From NCBI GenBank assembly GCA_007570785.1, contig ML664161.1:2887260-2951259 (forward strand): a stretch of DNA of 64,000 nt. The letters are read 5' to 3'. Numbering within the stretch: the stretch's first letter is position 1; every line of letters starts with the position of its first letter. The position numbers and the translations under genes are program-made. This stretch comes from Antilocapra americana. Lineage: Eukaryota; Chordata; Mammalia; Artiodactyla; Antilocapridae. This document shows positions 58,992 to 64,000 of the stretch, piece after piece. The notes under the pieces are model-generated. The model searched no databases. It had not been told where the DNA came from and saw nothing but the letters and a program-made list of their open reading frames with translations.

Positions 58992-59839
58992 CAGTTTCAT
59001 ATAGTTTCCCTTATACTTATCCCATATTTGATACAGATATCTACACTGTCCTTGAAATTCTTTCTTTATTGGTCTTGGGAGATATCTTGTTCTCCTAGTC
59101 TGACTCATTGACTACTCATTCCCTCTGCTGGTTACTCTTTTCCTCCAAATCTCTGAAGAGCTCAGATATCTGCCTCCATAAATGATATAATTCTGTAGCT
59201 CTAAATGCCATTTTCATGTTATTATATACCAAGTTTAGATCTCTAACTTCTACTATTCCCTTCAGTTTCAGAGTTCAGTGTCAGAAGAGCTTTTTCTTTT
59301 TGCTCCAGGTGTCTACAGAATAGGCACCTTAAATTTAAAATGTTTAAATCAGCACTTTTCATCACACAGTCTCAACCACTATCCTACACAGTCATCCCTA
59401 TCTCACAAAACAGCATCTCTGTTCTTCTGGTGACTCAGGTTAAAAACCTTGGTTCATCTTCTCCACTTGTTCACTCATATGCACATCCAGTTAGCAAATC
59501 TTATCAGATCTTCTTTCAAAATACATCCTGACAGTCCTTTCCAGTTATTCTTAAGTCAAGACATCACCTGGATTGTTATAATAGGAGTCTCCTAGCTCCT
59601 CTCCCCGCTTCACCCTTATTTAACTACCAGTCAGCGAGATGCTTATGAAGTTTGAGGCAAATTATGCCACTCAATTGCCCCAAATGTACCATGGCTTATC
59701 GTTTCATTCAGAGTAGATTCCAGAAAATCAGTCAAGTTTCAAATCGTATATATTATGACCCTCTGTACTTCTCAGACTTTGCCTTTCACCACTTACCTTC
59801 ACATACACTTGCTTTTCAGCTTTTCCTATGTTAGCAAGT

Positions 59840-60055
59840 TTGTGTATTCAGTCATTCAGTCCTGTCCGACTCCTTGCGACCCCATGTACTGTAGCCCGCC
59901 AGGCTCCTTAGTCTGTAGAATTTTTTAGGCAAGAATATAGAGTGGGTCGCCATTTCCTGCTCCAGGGGAATCTTCCCAACCCAGAGATTGAACCTGTGTC
60001 TCTGGCATCTCCTGCATTGGGCCGGCAGATTAATTAACTGCGCCACCTGGGAACT
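59840..60055 (-). mobile_element. Bov-tA SINE
   Basis: Reverse copy, with TCATTCAGTCCTGTCCGAC tail and CGCCACCTGGGAA head. No clear duplication. Inserted in an L2 relic. Confidence 0.9.
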
Positions 60056-61687
60056 GCAACATCCTAACTATTTCAGTCTTAGGGTATGTCCTTGCTGCTT
60101 TTTCTCTGGAGAAAACATTCCCAAGACACTGACATCACATTTTTCTCCTGGAAATCCACATGATTAACTCTGTCATTTCACTCTAATATAACTTTGTGAG
60201 AGACTTTTCATGGCAATCCTACAAAAGTCATCACATTCCACTCACTTTAGGCTCTAGGTCCCTAATCATGCTTAATATTTTTTCATAACTCTGGTCACTA
60301 TAAAATTTTATTATATATTTGTTAGTTGTCTTTTTCCTTCAATTAAATTGTATGGCCCCTGAAGGTAGAAACTTTCTCTGGGATTTTTTTTTTTTCTTCC
60401 AACGTTTTGCTTTTCCTTTCTTTCTTTCCTTGCGTATATTTTGATGACTACTGTATTCATATCACCTAAGTAATACTTGGTTCATATAAGCTTTCAGATA
60501 TGTTAATATTTGTTGAATGACCAAGAGGAAGTATGAATAAACCAATCAACATAATTACCCATCTAAACAAACAATATTAACTTGTGATTAATAGGTCTAT
60601 AAAAGATGCAAACTTTTATTATAAGGAGTTTCATAAAATGTGCAATTTTTCCTATTTCCATAAATATCAAACCAACAAAACCATGTTTGGCATTATGGCT
60701 TTTAAGAAAAATATGAAATTCTAACACTTTTGATATAATTGGGTTATTGTTTTATAATGGTTTATCAGATAAAAAATAATTTATAACTAATATTTTTAAA
60801 TCTAGTCATAAGACAGATAGTATGTATCAACCCATACAGAATGACATCAAAAGTAATTAAATTTAATTGGCATAAGATAAAGATTCAATTGCTTTTACAT
60901 AACAGAGGTCTGTGGAAAAGTTAATATTAACATTTCATGTATAAAAAAATCTACAGACTATCCCATCAGGTTAATAGTATTTATCGTGCTAATGTGAAGG
61001 TGTCCAGGAGAGATATTAACACACAAAAAACTTAAGACAGTGGAGTTAGGCTTGTTAACTCTGATCTTGACTCGGGAGAAAAACTGCAGCAAGGATAATT
61101 TCTTGGAACTTATCAATCTAACCAAACACATTTTAATAATTTCTGATTTTGAATCAGTCAGAAAAATATAATATTTTAAACAGCAAAATATTTAAAGCCA
61201 CATTTTGGTTTTTTTTTGAAGTTGTTATTTTGTATCTGACACATCCTTTGAAGTACTGCATTTATATGTACACTCCTGAAAATATGACTTTGATTTTTAA
61301 AAAATGATTAATTCTAATTTTGGATTGAATTTAAGATTTACAGGCAGATTGAATGTTATAATTTTTCCAAATACACAAAAATTTTGGGCAAACTCAGAGA
61401 ACAAATCACATTAATCTATTTCTAACTAAATTGATCCTATAATATAAGTATGATTTTCCATGTTTTAATGAGCTCCCTTAAAACCACAGAACTTCAAAAC
61501 ACTTAATCAAACATTTTTGTAGATGTAGTAGCTCTTTGGCGAATCTGATTTCTCCTTTTCATTCCACTGTCACTGATGGTAAAATATGACTGCACTCTGA
61601 AACAGTTTGCAAGTCATCTTACGTACATTTTAAGTTGTCATGTAATATAATTCTTCCTTTTCAAATAGGTTACACCAAAGCAAAAAT

Positions 61688-61876
61688 GGGCTTCCCTTGG
61701 CTCAGCTGGTAAAGAATCCGCCTGCAATGTGGGAGACTTGGGTTCAACCCATGGGTTGGGAAGATCACCTGAGAAGGGAAAGGCTACCCGCTCCAGTATT
61801 CTGGCCTGGAGAATTACATGGAATGCATAGTCCACGGGGTCATAAAGAGTCAGACATGACTGAGTGATCTTCACCT
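61688..61876 (+). mobile_element. Bov-tA SINE
   Basis: GGGCTTCCCTTGGCTCAGC head, TCTGGCCTGGAGAATTAC body, GACATGACTGAGTGATCTTC tail. Confidence 0.92.
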
Positions 61877-62439
61877 AATGCATATATGTATGTATATATA
61901 TTTCACCTACATATATATTTGTTAAACTAAGGTATTTTTAGGAATATTGCAGGCAACATTTATTGTTTTATTCCCAACTAATTCCTGAACTAATTACTAA
62001 GAGGGAGAAAAGTATTTGAAGTGAAACAACATTGATGAATTCATGATAACAATAAAATATATCCCAGAGGATCTGAACCCTGACCTCTTTGTAAAGTCAT
62101 CAAAATGTTTCAGTTAAGTTAATTACGATAAGACACCACAAATAATTATAGAATCGGAGGGCAAGGACTTTTTCTCTCACTCTGGAAATGACATGAACTA
62201 TTATCTGTCAAAAAATCTAATTACAAGCCTGATAATAATTGGACTAGATGGCCAGGTGACAGTCTTTCACAAACTTAAACTTGTCTCTACATGCCATGAT
62301 GTCTAATTTTAGTTTATTCTCTGTCCTTACCTCTGTAACATTATCCAGGCAAGTATCAGCATGCTAACATGTTAAAATTATAAGTTTGTAACCAAATGCA
62401 TTTCGTAAGTATATTTAATGACTACTCTCAATAATTCAT

Positions 62440-62580
62440 GGTGAAGGCAGCCTGGTGAATGGATAATGGAAGGAAATGAAAGTTAATAGTCTTGAGTCAT
62501 AGTTAATCTTTGTTCTGTCACTTATTAACTCCAATTCACTATTCTTCTATGAACCACACTCTTCTTATCAGAAAATGTTA
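62440..62580 (+). mobile_element. Probable MIR fragment
   Basis: GGCAGCCTGGTGAATGGATA, GTCTTGAGTCATAG, TTCTGTCACTTATTAACTC in MIR order, then the match fades. Confidence 0.45.
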
Positions 62581-64000
62581 GATAGTGCCATCATTTCAGC
62601 AAAATTTCACTCTAATAATAGCATACATATATTTCATACCTTGTCAGTTTAATCGTACTGTCCACTTTAAAACTATCTTCAACTGCTACCATTTTAGTAT
62701 ATTTAAGAAATCTATTCTTAAGAGGTATATTATAATTAAGTCCTAGAATATTTATTTCAAGTTGAAAAATATAATAAAAATAAACTCAAGTGTATTTTAA
62801 AATTAATTTCTTGGTGACAGAATATGAACTCTATCAAATGAGAACAGATTCACACTAAATCCCTATACAGAGAGTTAGAATAAAGGGGCACCAGTTCTCC
62901 ACTAACATTTTCTTTTTAACTTTTCTTCAGTTTTTCTATTACCTTTTAAAAATATAAAATGATTCCAGGAGATGAAAGAGAAGATACAAAGAAAACAGAT
63001 TTGTTTGAAAAATAACTGGAATTGAAATGTTATTTCAATCATTTTATTTCTTGTGCCATATATATGTAAACACAAGAGAAATACACCTATTAAACACTAA
63101 ATATTATTAAATCAACATTATATAAGTATTAGAAAATAAGTATATTCCTACTAGTATAATGAAGTCATGGAAGTACATGCGTAATATCCATCTTATATAT
63201 ATTTGGAATATAGCTATAAAGTTCATTATTTTAGAAATCTGGCAAATCTGTATTTTCTGATGATTGTAATTATAGTTTAGTACACAGAAGCAAGCCTATT
63301 TTAAATTCCAACAATTATTCAAAATAATCTTGTGCACCAAGAAATTATGACTCATCATTCATTTAATTTCATCTGCTTCCCAGGACAAATGTTATGAACC
63401 ATTCATATTTATTTTATACAGATCAGTAAATCAGGGGACTGAAGGTTTAGTAATACATTTTTGTTCCTATGTAAAAAGTTGTTCCTCAGACACCAAGGGA
63501 ATAAATAGTAAATAAAAAAGACACACGAGGATAACAACAGATATACTGCTGTGAGATTACTAAAAATACTTTGATAAGTAATTTTTTGGTTTCATGACAT
63601 CAAAATAGGACAAAAAGTATTTGTGTCATACCATTTATTTCTGCCAAAAAAAATGTATTAGGAAATATTAACCAATTTAGAGGATCCTGAATAGACGAAT
63701 TCTCACCAAAGAGATAAAAGAAAGTTAACTGCCTCAATTTTGTAATTTACCTTTATTTGTTTGAAAACTTGATTAATGCTGAGCCAGGAAGTTAAACAAT
63801 TGTACATTTGGGGAGGAAGCCAAGTTTAAATATAGATAAGAATAGATTGAAGTAGTTTATGCTTGGTAGGGGAAAAACAGGATTTTTTTAATGAAATAGA
63901 GGAATGCAGTTTCTTGTCAATGATAAGGTTTATTTCGACATGTCAATAAGGGAGGTATATTTATAGCCTCATTTTTCAGGTAGGAAAACAAGTAAGGGAT

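Larger units (their letters stand above)
58720..60540 (+). mobile_element. L2 LINE relic, about 1.6 kb, split by a Bov-tA
   Basis: Ordered L2 boxes: CACTCACTCACCAATAACCTCC, TACAGAATAGGCACCTTAAA, AAAAACCTTGGTTCATCTTC, ACATCACCTGGATTGTTATA, AATTGTATGGCCCCTGAAGG, GTTAATATTTGTTGAATGA. The order and the L2 3' terminus are clear. No frame survives. A TA microsatellite and a Bov-tA interrupt it. Confidence 0.72.
23666..64000 (-). other. BCHE: BCHE intron 2, partial
   Basis: At least 40,335 bp upstream (minus strand) of exon 3. Exon 2 of BCHE is about 1.5 kb of uninterrupted coding sequence and would give a reading frame of about 500 codons; none exists here, so the intron runs past the window edge. 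Recognised repeats are listed separately. Stretches where I see nothing beyond A+T-rich DNA: 23790-26199, 26424-26957, 29800-30840, 31742-33380, 34980-35740, 36060-36790, 39190-39830, 42510-44100, 44350-44910, 46507-47120, 49580-50200, 52275-53120, 57840-58700, 60545-61680, 61880-62430 and 62590-64000. Confidence 0.85.

Noticed and set aside
23666..64000. Expected BCHE exon 2 (about 1.5 kb)
   Set aside because: No minus-strand frame near 500 codons and no GESAGAAS-type nucleophile motif in any listed frame, so it lies outside the window.

Overview
The window is mammalian nuclear DNA from a ruminant, most likely a bovid. The evidence is many Bov-tA tRNA-Glu-derived SINEs, BovB (RTE-clade) LINE fragments on both strands, artiodactyl CHR-type SINEs and ERV LTRs of the kind seen in cattle and sheep, lying over older mammalian L2, MIR, MLT1, Tigger and L1 relics. 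I cannot tell cattle, sheep, goat or another bovid apart. No bacterial, phage or CRISPR feature is present.

The only gene I can support is the 3' part of BCHE (butyrylcholinesterase) on the minus strand. Exon 3 is 23499-23665: 167 bp, with consensus splice sites, coding residues 479-533 of the mature enzyme. The last exon is about 14287-14892: 125 bp of coding sequence for the C-terminal tetramerisation (WAT) domain ending at the stop codon at 14768-14770, then about 480 bp of 3' UTR with an ATTAAA poly(A) signal. Both exons are in frame, and together with the split glycine codon they read on to the C-terminus without a break. The large catalytic exon 2 is absent, because no long minus-strand reading frame exists above 23665. 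It must lie beyond position 64000, so intron 2 is longer than 40.3 kb here; intron 3 is 8.6 kb.

Layout: 1-14286 is intergenic DNA 3' of BCHE (SINEs, L2, an MLT1 LTR, one BovB). 14287-14892 is exon 4. 14893-23498 is intron 3, with a 2.3 kb BovB flanked by a 78 bp direct repeat, a MIR and three Bov-tA copies. 23499-23665 is exon 3. 23666-64000 is part of intron 2, the most repeat-laden part. It holds six more BovB pieces, three LTRs, at least four large L2 relics cut up by younger SINEs, an L1 split by a SINE, and a Tigger MITE.

The most interesting structures are nested or rearranged repeats: the long target-site-like duplication around the intron 3 BovB; two opposite-strand BovB pieces (46064-46506 and 47121-48037) whose internal breakpoints meet at the same BovB position, suggesting a local inversion; an ERV LTR split by a 2.7 kb BovB; and a 44 bp direct repeat inside an older element. 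I see no evidence for a previously undescribed biological system.
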